Below, in pieces: positions 10,701 through 27,770 of a stretch of 64,000 nucleotides of DNA; position 1 is the stretch's first letter, and each line of letters starts with the position of its first letter. Source of the stretch: Spirodela intermedia (taxonomy: Eukaryota > Streptophyta > Magnoliopsida > Alismatales > Araceae). Position numbers and translations under genes: made by a program. A model generated the notes under the pieces. The model saw only the letters and a program-made list of their open reading frames with translations. It did no database searches and was not told the DNA's origin. The stretch covers positions 6,950,892-7,014,891 of the forward strand of contig LR746265.1 in the NCBI GenBank assembly GCA_902729315.2, given 5' to 3'.

Positions 10701-11091
10701 ACTAGTGTCCAAGTACCACATTTCATCTTCAACCTGAGTTTCTTGTATTCCTTGTAGTAAAAAATCATTAATTTTTGCCATAAAAAGTGTGGATTCAACC
10801 TTTCTTCAATATTAGTAAGATGAGCTTTCTCCTCCTTTTTCTCTATGTAACATTCAAGCATAATGTCCCATTTTGTCACAATTGTAATATTTTACCTTGG
10901 ATTTGTCTCAAGGTTTTCAATTCTCATCAGCACTTTTATTATTGCATCTTCCTCTACCTTAGCTGCATCTTCTACCTCAACCACGTCCTCTACCTCAAGA
11001 GCCTTCTCCTCTTGTTTTCTCAGTACCATGTGAAAATAGGACTTGTTCTTCTTTTCTCTACTAATGAGTCTTGAGCTTCTCTTCATAGATT
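7800..11091 (-). pseudogene. copia pol region (zinc knuckle, integrase, RT, RNase H), broken
   Basis: Broken frames in the order expected for Ty1/copia, read right to left. They show a CCHC-type knuckle fragment near 10840-10885, an integrase-core-like segment at 9801-10214, reverse transcriptase pieces at about 8869-9078 and 8346-8570, and an RNase H tail with a KHIDTQCHFIR motif near 7950-7990. No frame spans more than about 140 codons, and stops and frameshifts separate all domains. Confidence 0.85.
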
Positions 11092-11225
11092 TTTAGTGAT
11101 CCCACTACTTCTTCAAAGGGCATTGAATCTATATCACCAAATTGCTGAAGAGAGATAATGATGGGGTTAAACCTTGCAGGAGTTGCCTAAAGAAGTTTCA
11201 CAACAATAGTGCTTTCTTCCATCTT

Positions 11226-11690
11226 TTATCCCAAATTTCTAATTTGAGTAACTACTCGAGATAATTTTCTAGAGAAATCAAATACAGTCTCTTCATCTCC
11301 CATTCGCAACATCTCAAAATCTTGTATGAAACTTTGAATTCTTGATTTTGTGAGGCAAGCAACTGCCACATTTGTTGACTTGAGGAGTTCCCACGTTTTT
11401 TTTGTCATTTTGGTGATGTCGAGATGTGATTGGATGTCTTCAAACACCACTCTGAGCATCATGGACAGGGCTTGTTGATCCTTCTTTCTTGTTATTATCT
11501 CTGACTCAATAGCTTCCCGTAGACTATGAGCCTCCAAGTGGAGTTGCATCTGGATTGCCCACAATGGATAGTTGGCCTTGGACAACATTGAGAATGCACT
11601 TGGGTATCTAGCATCTCCAAGTCCTTTTGTAGCTCCACTTGTGGCGAGGTCTCTCTCACCTTTAGTAGCATCTCCACAATGCGACATCAT
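11226..11690 (-). pseudogene. copia gag fragment
   Basis: A 154-codon open frame just inside the 5' LTR resembles plant copia gag proteins (UBN2/gag-polypeptide type). It shows a NYPLWAIQMQLHLEA motif near the start, a helical middle and TWELLKS-like spacing. The frame ends before the knuckle. The start lies about 30 bp from the primer-binding site, as usual for these elements. Confidence 0.8.
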
Positions 11691-11721
11691 GTCTTCTATC
11701 TAAAATCACTTTGATATCCAA

Positions 11722-12088
11722 TGTTGGGAGCAAAAACTTGCTCGAGGATCATGTGAGAGAAGAAGAAGAAGAATTGAGACTAAGATATCAAGAACACAAC
11801 ATAAATCCTCTCTATCTATTTCGTTGTACACAAGAAGTACATTTATTGGAGAGAGAGAGAGGGAGTAATGTTTGCTAGAGATAGTTATGATTTGTGGAAA
11901 CCACATTCCCATTTAACTCCTAATCAAGCTATAATAACTCAACTAAGGTGAATGGTCAAGATTAAAACAAGCAAGACAGCACAAAATACTAAACTAAGGA
12001 AACATTCATCGCCAAAGTAACCACCAAAATTTTCTCCAACTTTGACACTCTTCACGGACATGTTCTTTGACTAGGCTTAATGCCTTCA
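11722..12088 (-). repeat. 5' LTR of the copia element
   Basis: It is 367 bp, with TG at the left and TTCA at the right in plus orientation. It carries the full central block missing from the other LTR. Divergence between the two LTRs (many substitutions besides the deletion) indicates an old insertion. Confidence 0.85.
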
Positions 12089-12093
12089 GCCCT

Positions 12094-14401
12094 TGTTGAT
12101 AAGTTTTCATTTTCATGAGTTAATAATTAGTAAATAATATAATTTTAGTCTTAACTCATGATAAATAGACTTATATTTATGTTAAATTGTGAAAAGTACT
12201 TTTCAGTTGATTAATGTGAATTTTTAGCTAATTATGTGATTTTCTACTAATTTATATAATTTTATAGTCTTATTTTTGAGATAAAGGAAATATATATATA
12301 TAGCAGAAGGGGGGGATCTGCTAGCCAGCTGGGCTTGCAAGCGGGTCAAAAGTGTAGTTAGGGGGAACCACGAGTAAGGGCTCAAGCGGCTAAGACTAAT
12401 GGGGACATGTGTGTGCCACTCCCCTTTCACGTCACTAGTGGCCAGTCGGTTGTGGGGCAAAGAGTACTTGTATACGTGGGAAAAAAGAATTTATTACTTA
12501 AAAATGTGATATTACTATATATTCATCTAAAACTTTGGTGCACAAGTGATGTGGGACTAAATTCACATCACACCTTCTCTCAAAAGGCTTTTAAAATTTT
12601 AATACCTAAACTACCCCTTAGTTATAATAGAGATATATCATATTTACGTTACTTAATAAGAGTATTAGAGTATTTATTTTAATCTTTCTCATATAAGCAA
12701 GCAATTAGCATGGGTTCTAATCCTCCTAGAGTCAAAAATCCTACTTTTTATCTGATTATCACAACTTTCTTGTAGATCACTAGTGAAAGATTAAGCCGTC
12801 AAAATCATTAGATCATCAATGAAAATCTCATCAACGCAATTCATAGAGTATTGTTACTTAAATTGTTGAATGATTCACAATAAAAGGATTACAAATTCAT
12901 CGAGTAAATCATCTCTAATTGATTGACGAACAAGCCATCGTCGGAAAGAGGATGATCCATCAAAAGATGAGTTGTCACCTCTTAAGAGCATATCAGATGT
13001 GATGAAAAGCCTCCTCTTGCTATATAAACCTGAGGATGAAGCTTCCTGACCTGCACCCCACCTCCATCTAGCTCTTCTCCATTGGGTGACAATCGTTAGA
13101 GAGCCGCAAAGTCGTCATTTTTTCGCTCTGCCAGATGACAATTGTTGGAGATGATTTGACAACCTATTTCATTGATCTCTAGACTTTACAAGAAGATCTA
13201 AAGATTGTCTACACCGTCGTTGTCTAAGAAGTGCTTTCAAAGCTGTGGATACTACATGACGATTCTCTCGAATGCTCAAAATTTTGATGCATCGCTGACA
13301 TATCGCTACCACAATATTGTAACTTTGTTTTCCTACTTTTAACTTAATTTTTGTTTTATTTAGTGATAACTTATGTGATTTAAAGTTATCAAGTTATATT
13401 TCATTCAATTACGATTTTTCAATCTTTTACAGATCTTAATTTGATCAATTAAATCATTTGTAATTATTTACGTAGGAATCACTAGGCAAAACTCTATTTC
13501 TGTCAGATTCACATTCGTCAAATGATGATGTCATCTTGACATCTGCACTCTCATTTCTCTTTTTTGTGAATTTTAAATATATTTTATTTTTTATTTCTTA
13601 GTATAAAATTTATATAAAATATATATTTTTTAAAGAAACTTTTAACAAATCACTCGATATTATATTATATTCATGTGATTAATTTAGAAAATTATCACTA
13701 TTTTTTAATTTTTTATTAAATTATAATTGATATATTTTTTCAGAAATATTTCTAAATATTCAAAAATTAGTATTTTTTAGTTTTATAAATTTTAAATTTA
13801 CGTGATTTACTATACAATGATTAAGTCACGTCACTTGCCTAAGGGGTGAGTGTATTGTGACACCTACTGTGATGGCTTTGAGACCATGGTCACCCACCAA
13901 AGAAAAGAACAAGCACATAGAGAATGAACTAGAGGTAGCTTGCTTGATTGAAATCCCTTCCATCTTTCTTCTTCTTAAATACAAATAGAGAAAGAGAGAG
14001 AGAGAGCATGCGAGCAACATTTTTACAAAAGCTCATCTGTAATCATCGACACTTCATCGACAGCAGCTTCACCAGCTCTGTCCACATATAGCATAGCTAA
14101 GTCATTTATGGCCACTAAGCCAAGAGCCACAACTCTCTGTCTTTATCATATAGATAAATTTCAGTTATATGAGATTTTAGTTTGATAACAAGAGGATAAT
14201 CTTAATAGGCTAAGTTCTCACCATTCATCATTTTTAGTTGAATAAAATAAACAACATTATTCATAATTGAGCCACATGTAACTCACTTAGCTATGCAGGT
14301 TTATCAAACTAAGAATCGGAATTAGCCTATTCAAGTTAAAACTGGTTGCTTATTAAACCATTGCACAAATCTTGGCCCAAAAGCAAAATGCTCAAGCTTT
14401 T
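12094..14401. other. AT-rich intergenic, no gene seen
   Basis: No convincing coding frame. 12300-12600 is more balanced in base composition and includes a GTGATGTGGGACTAAA string also seen inverted near 400, hinting at an old repeat. 13560-13830 is extremely AT-rich. The minus-strand frame at 13826-14020 is a shadow over a GA run. Confidence 0.45.
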
Positions 14402-14772
14402 CCTTTATCTAGGGCTATTTATGGCACCTCTTATAGTGTACTTGGAGTGGAGCAGGTTTTGCTTGGCCAGTTGGACCCCTTAGGTCTATAGTCTCCTGCT
14501 ATGAAGATCTCTATCTCATGTGGGCAGAGCTCCACCATCTCATGGGGATAATATTGTGAAGTTAAAAATATATAATTTCAGAGATATGCTCATGTATTGG
14601 AGTGCAACCAAGGTGGTTATGATTGATGGGCATTAAAGGAAATAGGGGTTACACAAGGGTGTGGTAAAAAATTATTCTTAGAGTGCCCTTTCCAATTGGG
14701 GAGAAGGCTTCTAGATAGCCTTATGAGGTACATGTGTCTTAAAATACCTTCAAATGTGGCTACCTGTGCATA
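14402..14772 (-). repeat. Dispersed repeat family copy (B part), inverted
   Basis: Reverse complement of the 6555-6902 and 20605-20990 repeats, with the same ordered landmarks. It is bounded at its left by CTTTATCTAGGGC, which corresponds to the GCCCTAGATAAA end in the other copies. It has diverged more than the other two and is non-coding. Confidence 0.75.
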
Positions 14773-15009
14773 GTGATTATTTTGGGCTTGGTTTTCTAGA
14801 GGAAGCTAAAAGGAGGACCTTTGACATGCCAAGCTGGCCAAGATAAAATTAAATAAATGCTTGGCCTTTCCAAATAACTAAATATCAGATATCTAGAATA
14901 TGACGTTTGATATTGTAAAAAATTCTTAGTCATGTCATGACTTTTGAATTATGTCAGCCCCAAAATTCAACAAATGATCTTTTACACAAACAAACAACTA
15001 TTGACCTAT

Positions 15010-17380
15010 AGAGAATGTTAGACACTTTGGGTGTCATCAATTCATCAACAATGTCCACAAAAGTAGGAGTCAATGTTTGTCAGAGATCACTTAGTAGATT
15101 TACAAAGTTTATGGGATGAGTTAGACAATTTTCATATGATAGACTGTTGTGTATAAGATCAAAAATAGCATATGTGACATCTACAAGATTAGTAAAGGAT
15201 AACATTCTCAAATAAATTCAAGATGATGTGAGGGAACACCTAGCCTTTGCTAGCCATGGAAGTAAAAATAGAGTAGTTAAAAGCCAAGGAAAAGTTAAAA
15301 GAAAAATAGAAAGGAATTGTACTCATTGTGCGTCATCAAATCACATTGTAGAAGCCTGAAAATAATCCTTTTAATATCAAGTATGAAGAGAAGGGACATA
15401 ATATATAGAAGTAAATTAACTATTAGCATGAATTAAGTGAATTCTTTGAATTCAGATCTTTCTAGTGTCCCTATTCATGGGTTTTCTTTTTTTAACTCTA
15501 TGAGACTCTCTCAACTTCTACAAAAAATGTAAAGGAATATCCAATTGTTGACAAATCCTCCACACTAGTTAGGTAAAATTTTAAGTGTAGCTCTCATTTG
15601 TCACATCACTCACAAACCATCAACTATGGGGCATTTGATCATGTAAATAGTACTCTAACTTACTTCACTTCATACAATTTTTCAAATGTCAATAGCAGAT
15701 GGTAGCCAAGCCACTTCTACAGATGATGCCTCCACTAAACTAAATATTCATTTAATTATACCTATGGTACTTCATGTTATCTCCATTTATATGAATTTAA
15801 TTTTTCTAAGTTTTGCATAAAAGAAAGTTTTATGACTTTATATTATGTTCCTTGTATTTTTCAGGATTTGGAGATGAATCAATAATTGGAAGTGGTTGTG
15901 ATGCAGTTATGTATCTTCTCGAGTTTTAAAAAGAGATAACACTACAATCTTGTACACCCTAAAATTACAATAAAAACTCAATGCGTTCTACTTGTGACAA
16001 TCTAGATTTGGTCATATTTCCTTCAAGTCCTTGAAGATTATGTTCTCTTACGTTTTTAAGTTAGTAGAAATTGAAACACTTTCATGTCAAACTTGTCAAT
16101 TAGTAAAACATTATTGTATTTATTTTTCTCCATCTGCTAAAAGCATCTCTCTACTAGAAATTGTATATTCTAATGTTTGGGGGCTGTCCCCAAGATGCAA
16201 CAGAAAATGAAGAATAGTGATTTAATGGAGTTGTGAAGCAACTAAGAAAAAAAACCTCAGAAGAGGGGGTAAATTTTATAGGGTTTATTCCATGCCTATG
16301 GGTTCAAAGGGAGACTTTTAAATATACCAAAATTTTGGGCTAGTGTGTTTTAAGAGAACAAGAAAACTCATCTTCATATATTCCTAAGAGTAGAAAACTC
16401 ATCCTAAGATGTAATTAACTACCTATTTGCAAAATGGTAGATGCAACGATAAGGAAAGAGCAATCACGAAACCATCTACTCATAAAGTTGATACACCTTC
16501 AAGTACTAAAGTTTCCCATATTTCAAACTCTGAATAGGAACTTCATATTGTAATACAAAAATGAGCTCACTCGTACACAAAACATGATATCTAATGTTCT
16601 GAATTACTCAAGAATCTCTCCAAAATATCTTTATTTGTTATCTTAATAACTATACTCAGATCAAAGTAGATATAGACCATCAAACATAATTTAGCTGGTA
16701 AAATTAAATGATACAAAGTCTGATTTACTGAAATTTATGAAGTTGATTATGATGAAACATTTGAACTTATCATAAAACTATAATTTATAAGAGTGCTATT
16801 AAACTTACATTTGCATCAATTAGATGCAGACATATTCATAAATGTGTTTACATCAATAAGATTTTTGTTACAAAATTATTGTATAATTAAATGTTAAAAA
16901 TAGATTTATAAATAGAAATCTAGATGAGAAAGTATACAACTGTCCACCTATAGGGTTTGATATGCAAGGGAAGCTATATCAACCAAAAATAATAATAAAT
17001 GCTTTAAAATAGTCCCCTAGGGCATGGTTTGGTAGGCTCTACCAAGTAATGCTATCAAATAAGTGAATGCATATAATACTTTTTTGCAAAAAGAAGGCCC
17101 AGATTTGTGCAATCTCAATTATTTATGTTGATAACATGGTTCTTAAATGAGATCACATATGTCAAACACAAGACCCCAAAAATAAAACTTGTTGAAAGAG
17201 TTTGAAATCAAAGATATGGCAGACCTAAAGTATTGCTTTGGTATTTAAGTGACAAAGTCAAGGACAAGTTTGTATGTCCTTTTAAGTGAGGCAAGCAAGT
17301 TGGGATGCAAACTAACTAGCACACTTATGAAGAGCGAACATCACCTATTTAGTATTGATAGTGATGAAGTTTTTGTTGGG
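15010..17380 (+). pseudogene. Second, heavily decayed Ty1/copia polyprotein
   Basis: Domains appear in copia order through many frameshifts. A CTHCASSNHIVEA knuckle lies near 15318-15360, its last cysteine codon now a stop. A pre-integrase segment with an FQDL...IGSG motif is near 15860-15900. A SCQTCQLVKH and YSNVWG integrase entry lies near 16090-16190. A PPIGF motif is near 16945, an IYVDN version of the reverse transcriptase active site near 17120, and a KDMADLKYCFGI segment near 17210-17250. No LTRs could be matched. It is older than the element at 7508-12088 and lies on the opposite strand. Confidence 0.75.
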
Positions 17381-19765
17381 GTTTCAGGTTGTACTTATAT
17401 CAAGAAGGGGGGATTGAATTGATTTGAGTTTGATCATCATTAGAAATGATCTATTTTGATGACTCAATCTTACCCTTGACTTTTCTAAATCATATGGTCT
17501 TCTTATATTAATACTTGTGAGGTAGAGAGATTTTAAAAAAGTTCAACCCACTATTTATGACTACTCTCTTAAGAACAAATCTTGTTCTTGAATTTCACTA
17601 ACAATAATCATATGATCATGACTTCAGATTGTCATGATCAATTCCCTCAAAATTTAGTTTAGAATTTTTTTATTAGACTTACTACTCTAGATTGGCAACA
17701 ATTAATTAATGGGTTCAAGTCTCTTGAGTGAGGTTTATTCCACAATAAACTAGAAGGATTTCACCATAGATATATTTCTAGAGATGATATTTATTAGAGG
17801 CAGATCAAGAATTTTGATGAAAAGGATGAAGCTTTTATATTCATATAAAGATGGTGGAAAATGTTGAAAGGCATAGAAAGTTTGAATTCTTCAATGATCA
17901 CTGTAGGATGAATGAAGAATGTTCCTTAACTCAATACTTTCATGTATTTTGATCAACCAGCCTAGATCTCTCTCCTCTTCAGAATTTATGTGGAAAAATA
18001 TAATACAAAGATGGAGGTCATATAGCAAATAAAAATGATGGCTCTCACTACCTTGTTGAATTTTTTTAATAATTATATGTAAATCACGCACAAAAATATT
18101 TTAATAATTTATATATCTCTTATCATCTATTTTTCTTAGAATAAACATAAATCTGAATGGGTAAGATATCAATAAAACATACATGTTTTAAATAACTTCA
18201 ATATCATTGTATGAAATCAGCATGTGACACAATTAAGATATAGCATCTGAATCATATATAGTTGAAATTAATCTAATAGTGTGAGCACAAAATTGATAAT
18301 GTCTTTTTAAACCAATAGTGTGATAATCATAAAAAATAAAATATGATCAACAAGAAGACATTGAATCAAGATTTTGATATTTATAATTGTAGTTTTGACA
18401 ATTTAGAATATTGAAAGATATGTTCTAAAATGCATTTATTGATATTCAGAAAATGTGTGACATAATGAGATGTCTGAATTTAAATAATCATATAAAATAA
18501 AAAAATTTGAAAGTAATGATCTAACATCATAATCACATATTAGCGTAAGTTTCATACTCATATTTTACTTTAAGGATTCTCATTAATTATGATGTGCTAA
18601 TCATTACCTTCTCATTGCGATATAATATGTAAATATTCATAGTTTTTATAGTAATATATAACATAATAATTTAAACTAATGAAATCAATCAAATATATGA
18701 ATTCAACATTACTCATTTCAATGAATTCCCATCTGAATATATTATATTTAATTAAATATTAACACTTTTACCTTTACCCTCATTTATAATTAGACATAAT
18801 TTGATCTTTTAATTGATCTTATAATTAATTTTCATCATCAAAATATTCCATATTTAATGCCCCAACACTTTCAAGAAAAAATAAATTCTCATATCAACAA
18901 ATGGTTTGAAAGTTTTTGTGTGTCTTTGTCATATGTAATAGGTATCATTAGCTAAAATATGTTTGATATGAGATCGTATTATGCAGAGTAAGAAACTTTG
19001 TGGTATCATTAGCTAGGATATGGTTGATATTACAAGCAATCCAATATAGCATGACAAGATAAACAAATTAAATTTAGTAACACTTAGAGAAATTCTATTC
19101 AAAAGAGGTATGCCTCTATTTACACATAATCAAAAGATCAAGTTGTCAATATTTTTATAAAGAAACTATTTTCAGCCACTAGCAAGTTGCCAGATTAAGT
19201 TTGATTCTGGTCAATCTGCTTAGCATTTATTCTCAACCATTATGTGAAAGGGTAGTATGGTAGGACTTGAGGCATTTCCGCCCTCCAAGTACATAGTCTT
19301 GTACTATGTTTGACTTTTTTGTCTTTTCTCATCAGAAGAGAGTTGAGTTTGAATTTTTTTTCACATTCTCATTAGAGGCAAAAGGTAAATCATCTCATTC
19401 CACCCGAATGACATCATTGATGTAAAATTACTAGCAACACAACCACAACAAATCAGACCAACGAAATTTCACTTCTCTCTGAACAAAAGAGAGCCAATAT
19501 TGTCAGAAAGATGATAGCAAAGGCATAATGCCACACTTATTATACCGTAGCCACTAGCAATGGAGCCACCTAGAATCATGGAGTGACATCAGTCATTCTT
19601 CTAACCTTGTACCTTGATGAGTTTCCACTTTCATTCTCCTCCCACTGCTTATGAAGTAACGATAACCACCGGTTGATGCTGCGAGTCTCCACAAGGACAG
19701 AAAAATAATCAACCAACACAACAATCAATGTCAAGTAGCAGACCCCTCTCTACCCCGTCGACCAA
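17381..19765. other. AT-rich intergenic, no gene seen
   Basis: Very AT-rich from 17900 to 18900, with only short frames. A purine run (AAGAAGGGGGGATTGAATTG) at about 17404 resembles the LTR-edge phrase of some plant retrotransposons, but no partner copy was found in this window. Confidence 0.4.
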
Positions 19766-20990
19766 GGTCTCGCAAAAAGGTGCTGACATGTAAAAGTAAG
19801 TTCCAAATGGATCGATTTCATTGGTTCACACCAAGGCCCACTCAGTGTCTTCACAACGGGCCTCAATTTATGAATCCCGAGCCAAGACCAGTGACCTCTT
19901 CACTTATGTTGCCCATCGTAGTACTAAATAACCTTACCTTGACCGTGAACCATAGGGATTTGTGATTGCAGACAGCTTCTCTTATCAGAATAAGCTGAAA
20001 CTTTGTGATGCTTCACAATATTAGTGCTTACATGATATTTTTTTAAAATATAGTGAAGTTTTTAAATCACTAAAATAGAGGATCATGAGCTCATTTGAGC
20101 AAGAAAATAAAGAGATCGAGCTCAGGAAATCCAAACTTGGAGGACAGTGGAAGCAAAAACCTCTCTTAACGTTCCACCATATTATCGGTGCTGACTTTTT
20201 GAAATTTTCTTACCACAATGAAAGGATTACACTCGGCAATTTCATCATGGATCACAAGTATCCAAGAGCTGAATTTACTGCATAGTATCCACGTAGGCTA
20301 ATATGCAGTTAATTATCATGATGAAGGTTAACGCTTGCAACATTTTATGTGGGACCCCAGTCCTGGCGTTTGCCTAAATATCTCCCTCTCCCAGCCCCAC
20401 CTTAAAGTCGTCACATCGAACTCCACTCCCCTTCGTTCGTAAGTGTGGCCCTTCTGAGAATTTCGGGTACCTCTTTCACATGCGTTTTATTTAAATTAAT
20501 CTGCGCGTTACAACAGTAGCATCCTCTAAATCTGCTTGGTAGTTTACCCGTGCCCCTGACCGATAAATAATTAGCCGCCTCCAGAAGATCAAGCCCAAAA
20601 GAGTCAGTATTCACAGGTAGCCACCTTTGAAGGTATTTTTTTAATACAGATGTACCTTGTAAGGCTACCTAGAAGCCTTATCTCCTATTAGAAAGGTCCA
20701 ATGAAAAGAAAACTTGTACTACATACCCTCGTGAGGTCGCCCCTATTTCCTTTAATGGCCGCGGATCATAAACCGCCCGGTTGCACTACAATACATGGGC
20801 ATGTCTTTGGTACTATAACTTTTTTACTACACAAGATTGTCCTCATGAGATTGTGGAGCTCTGCCCGCATGATATGACAGAGCTCTACTAAGCAAGAGAC
20901 TACCGACCTACCGGGGCCAACAGGCCAAGCCAAGCCAGCTCCACTCGGAGTAAGCTGTAAGAGGCACCAGAGATGGCCCCAGGTAAAAGA
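19766..20990 (+). repeat. Composite dispersed repeat, most complete copy (A plus B parts)
   Basis: The left half matches the fold-back arm and its outer flank (3942-5160). The right half, from about 20605, matches the B copies at 6555-6902 and 14402-14772. Here the two are joined in one ~1.2-kb unit, so the other copies look like fragments of this element. It has no transposase, no reverse transcriptase and no obvious terminal inverted repeats, so the class is unknown; a non-autonomous DNA transposon or a solo LTR-like sequence are both possible. Confidence 0.7.
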
Positions 20991-21592
20991 AAAAATTGAA
21001 AAATTTTGTTCAGAGGCATGCCGAGTATAATGGTTTAATAACCAACCTGTTAGAACTGGAATAGGCTCTTCCGATTCTTAGTTTAATAAGGCAGCATGGC
21101 TGACGAGTTGCATGAGGCTCGATTAGGGATAAAGTTGCTTAATTTATTCGACCAAAAAGGACGAATGGTGGGAACCTAGGCAGTTTAAATTATCCCCGCT
21201 GTTATCAAACTAGAAACTAAGTTAACCTAAGTTAATCTATATGAGAGAGAGGGGGTTATGATTCTCCGCTTAGCGGTCGTAAACGGGGGGGGAGGCGTTG
21301 CGCTTTATGCCATACCATATGCGGACGGAGCTGGCGAAGCCGCGGCTGCGGCGGAAACTTCCCTTTGTCTCCACGTATCCGCCGCCGATGAAGTGCCGAC
21401 GATTGGAGAGGGGAACCTTCTTACCAATCTTCTCGCCGCCAGGTAGAAAGACTGCACTGGTGATCACGCGAGAGAACAAGTGGAGCGCTGAGAGAATGAG
21501 GAAGGTGTCGCGCTCGTCCCGTAACCACCCCTACCTGCGCTGCGTGGCACGCCTCCAGGAGAGATCGCGGATTCTGTAAAAACGCTGCTCGT

Positions 21593-21594
<2 letters not shown>
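20991..21594. other. Region upstream of the WAT1-like gene
   Basis: AT-rich to about 21240, then GC-rich at 21250-21590 with open frames on both strands (69-93 codons) that match nothing I recognise. Part of it (from about 21553) is the source of the leader fragment found at 7396-7480. It is probably promoter and leader DNA of the following gene. Confidence 0.4.

Positions 21595-21663
<69 letters not shown>
21595..21663. repeat. (CT)n tract in the WAT1-like gene leader
   Basis: An unbroken run of about 34 CT units, 140 bp upstream of the start codon. CT/GA runs at plant gene starts are known binding sites for BBR/BPC (GAGA-binding) factors; that role is only inferred here. Confidence 0.9.
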
Positions 21664-21665
<2 letters not shown>

Positions 21666-21802
21666 ACCTTAAGTAGAAGAAACGCCAGAAGCTTTCAATC
21701 GCGGCAGCTAGCTCTAATACTTTGGTTATTTATCTCATGCTGTGTTGTCTACCGGCTCTGTATCGCTAGCATTGGGGAAGCGGCAGTAGGTCTGGAGGAG
21801 GG

Positions 21803-26341
<4,539 letters not shown>

Positions 26342-26420
26342 TGACACGTAAAGCATTCGTTTTGGACGGCAAGACCACACCGAATAGCAATACCTCCCAT
26401 AGAACAGAGGCAGTTTGATA

Positions 26421-26423
<3 letters not shown>

Positions 26424-26463
<40 letters not shown>
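26424..26463. repeat. (CT)n tract between the two WAT1 loci
   Basis: About 20 CT units, 80 bp beyond the stop of the intact gene, so probably in its 3' untranslated region. Confidence 0.85.
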
Positions 26464-26465
<2 letters not shown>

Positions 26466-26659
26466 CCTTAGTTGTATGTATAGCATGGAAAATTACGTCC
26501 ACAAGGAAGATAGCACGTCCACCAAGTTGTCCACCGACACCTCCATGGCCTCCACGACGGAGATAGCACGTGCATAATTCCCCGCCGCCTAAGTTCCCTG
26601 CCTAGTTTACTTACCCTTAACGCCGCAAGGAAGCCCGCGGCGCCGAAATCTGGCCGGAA

Positions 26660-27770
26660 ATGATGGATCGGGGGAGAGCCTGCGTGCCGTACGTGTCGAT
26701 GCTGGCGTGCCAAGTGCCCTACGCGGGCTCCAACGTCCTCTGGAAGCTCGCCCTCCAGAGCGGCCTCAGCTACCTCGTCCTCACCGCCTACCGCCACGTC
26801 CTGGCCGTCTTCATCTTGGGGGCCCCTCGCGTACGCCGTCGAGAGGTTCGCCCCCGTCCAGTGTCCCGCCGGCGGCAGGCGCACACTAGTTTGACTCCTC
26901 ACGGCGGCGCTTGCTCCTCCTGCAGGAAAGAGGGCCACCGTCCGACGCGGCTGACAGCGGCGAAGATCTTCCTCCTCTCGTCGCTGGGGACGACGGTCCA
27001 CCAGAACGTCTACTACGCTGGCCTCCGCCGCACCACTCCGACCGCCGCCGGCGCGCTGAGCAGCGTCATCCCGGCGCTCACTTTCCTCCTCGCGGCCCTC
27101 TTCAGGGAGCCCGCCGCCGTCCATTGGAGATTCCGCTGGTTCGTCGCCCACTGGAAACTGTTGCTCTCTCTGCAGAATGGAGAAGGTGAGACTGGGCCAT
27201 GCCAGGGGACGATTGAAGGTTCTCGAGACAGTCTTATGCGCCGGAGGAGTTCTCGTGTTTACCTTCTGCAAAGGGCACCTATTCGGAAGCATCGTCGGGA
27301 GGCCGCTGATTTCAATGGAGGAGCACGTGGGGTTATCATGGCCCAATAGGCCCAAAAATCCGTAATGGGCTAGCCGAAAGCTTACCGGACCAATAACCTG
27401 CTATACTCACCGGTGGCAGGGAACCGTGCTTTCGGTGCTGGTGTATTATCTTCAAACATGGTGCGTCTGTGAGAGAGGCCCTGTTTTCGTGGTTGCATTC
27501 ACGCCTTTGCACGTCATCATCCTGGGAATCTTCTCCGCCATCTTCTTCGCCGAGCGACTTCACCTGGGGAGGTAATCGATGGCAGAAAATAAAAGCCCAG
27601 AATTTCCTTCTTACGAATAATTCAGGGTGTGAAAATTCTTGCTTTGTGTGGATTTTATGCGCAGCCTGTTGGGCGCGATGCTGATAGTCGTTGGGCTCTA
27701 CTGCGTGATATGAGGGAGGACCAACGGAAGCCATGAGATCAAGAAGGATGTGGATGTGATCCCAGGATAA
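26660..27770 (+). pseudogene. Broken tandem WAT1-related transporter copy
   Basis: Exon-like blocks match WAT1 proteins: 26660-26845 (start, first helices), 26926-27105 (TVHQNVYYAGLRRTTPTAAG), 27176-27365 (EKVRLGHARGR linker), 27420-27571 (CERGPVFVVAFTPL) and 27665-27770 (last helix). Four lesions are visible. An extra G in the GGGGG run near 26819 shifts exon 1 out of frame. The donor after 27105 reads GG instead of GT. The exons for the middle helices are absent, so the linker runs into a stop at 27363. The last exon has TGA where relatives have TGG, after which the usual GRTNGSHE tail is still readable. One lesion could be a sequencing error; four together mean a pseudogene. It arose as a diverged tandem copy, not a recent duplicate. 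Confidence 0.85.

Larger units (their letters stand above)
7508..12088 (-). mobile_element. Complete but decayed Ty1/copia LTR retrotransposon
   Basis: Two LTRs flank a 3.9-kb interior read on the minus strand. LTRs lie at 7508-7798 and 11722-12088 and share TTGGGAGCAAAAACTTGCTC at one end and TGCCTTCA at the other. Next to the right LTR the minus strand has TGGATATCAAAG, resembling a primer-binding site for initiator methionine tRNA. Next to the left LTR is a purine tract, AGAGGGGAGA. Flanking five bases are GCCCC (7503-7507) and GCCCT (12089-12093), a target duplication with one mismatch. The interior order is gag, zinc knuckle, integrase, reverse transcriptase, RNase H, which defines copia. 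Many stops and frameshifts show it cannot move on its own. Confidence 0.92.

Noticed and set aside
26468-27355. 295-codon minus-strand frame over the broken WAT1 copy
   Set aside because: Shadow frame in GC-rich DNA; no motif, while the plus strand reads as a WAT1 relative.
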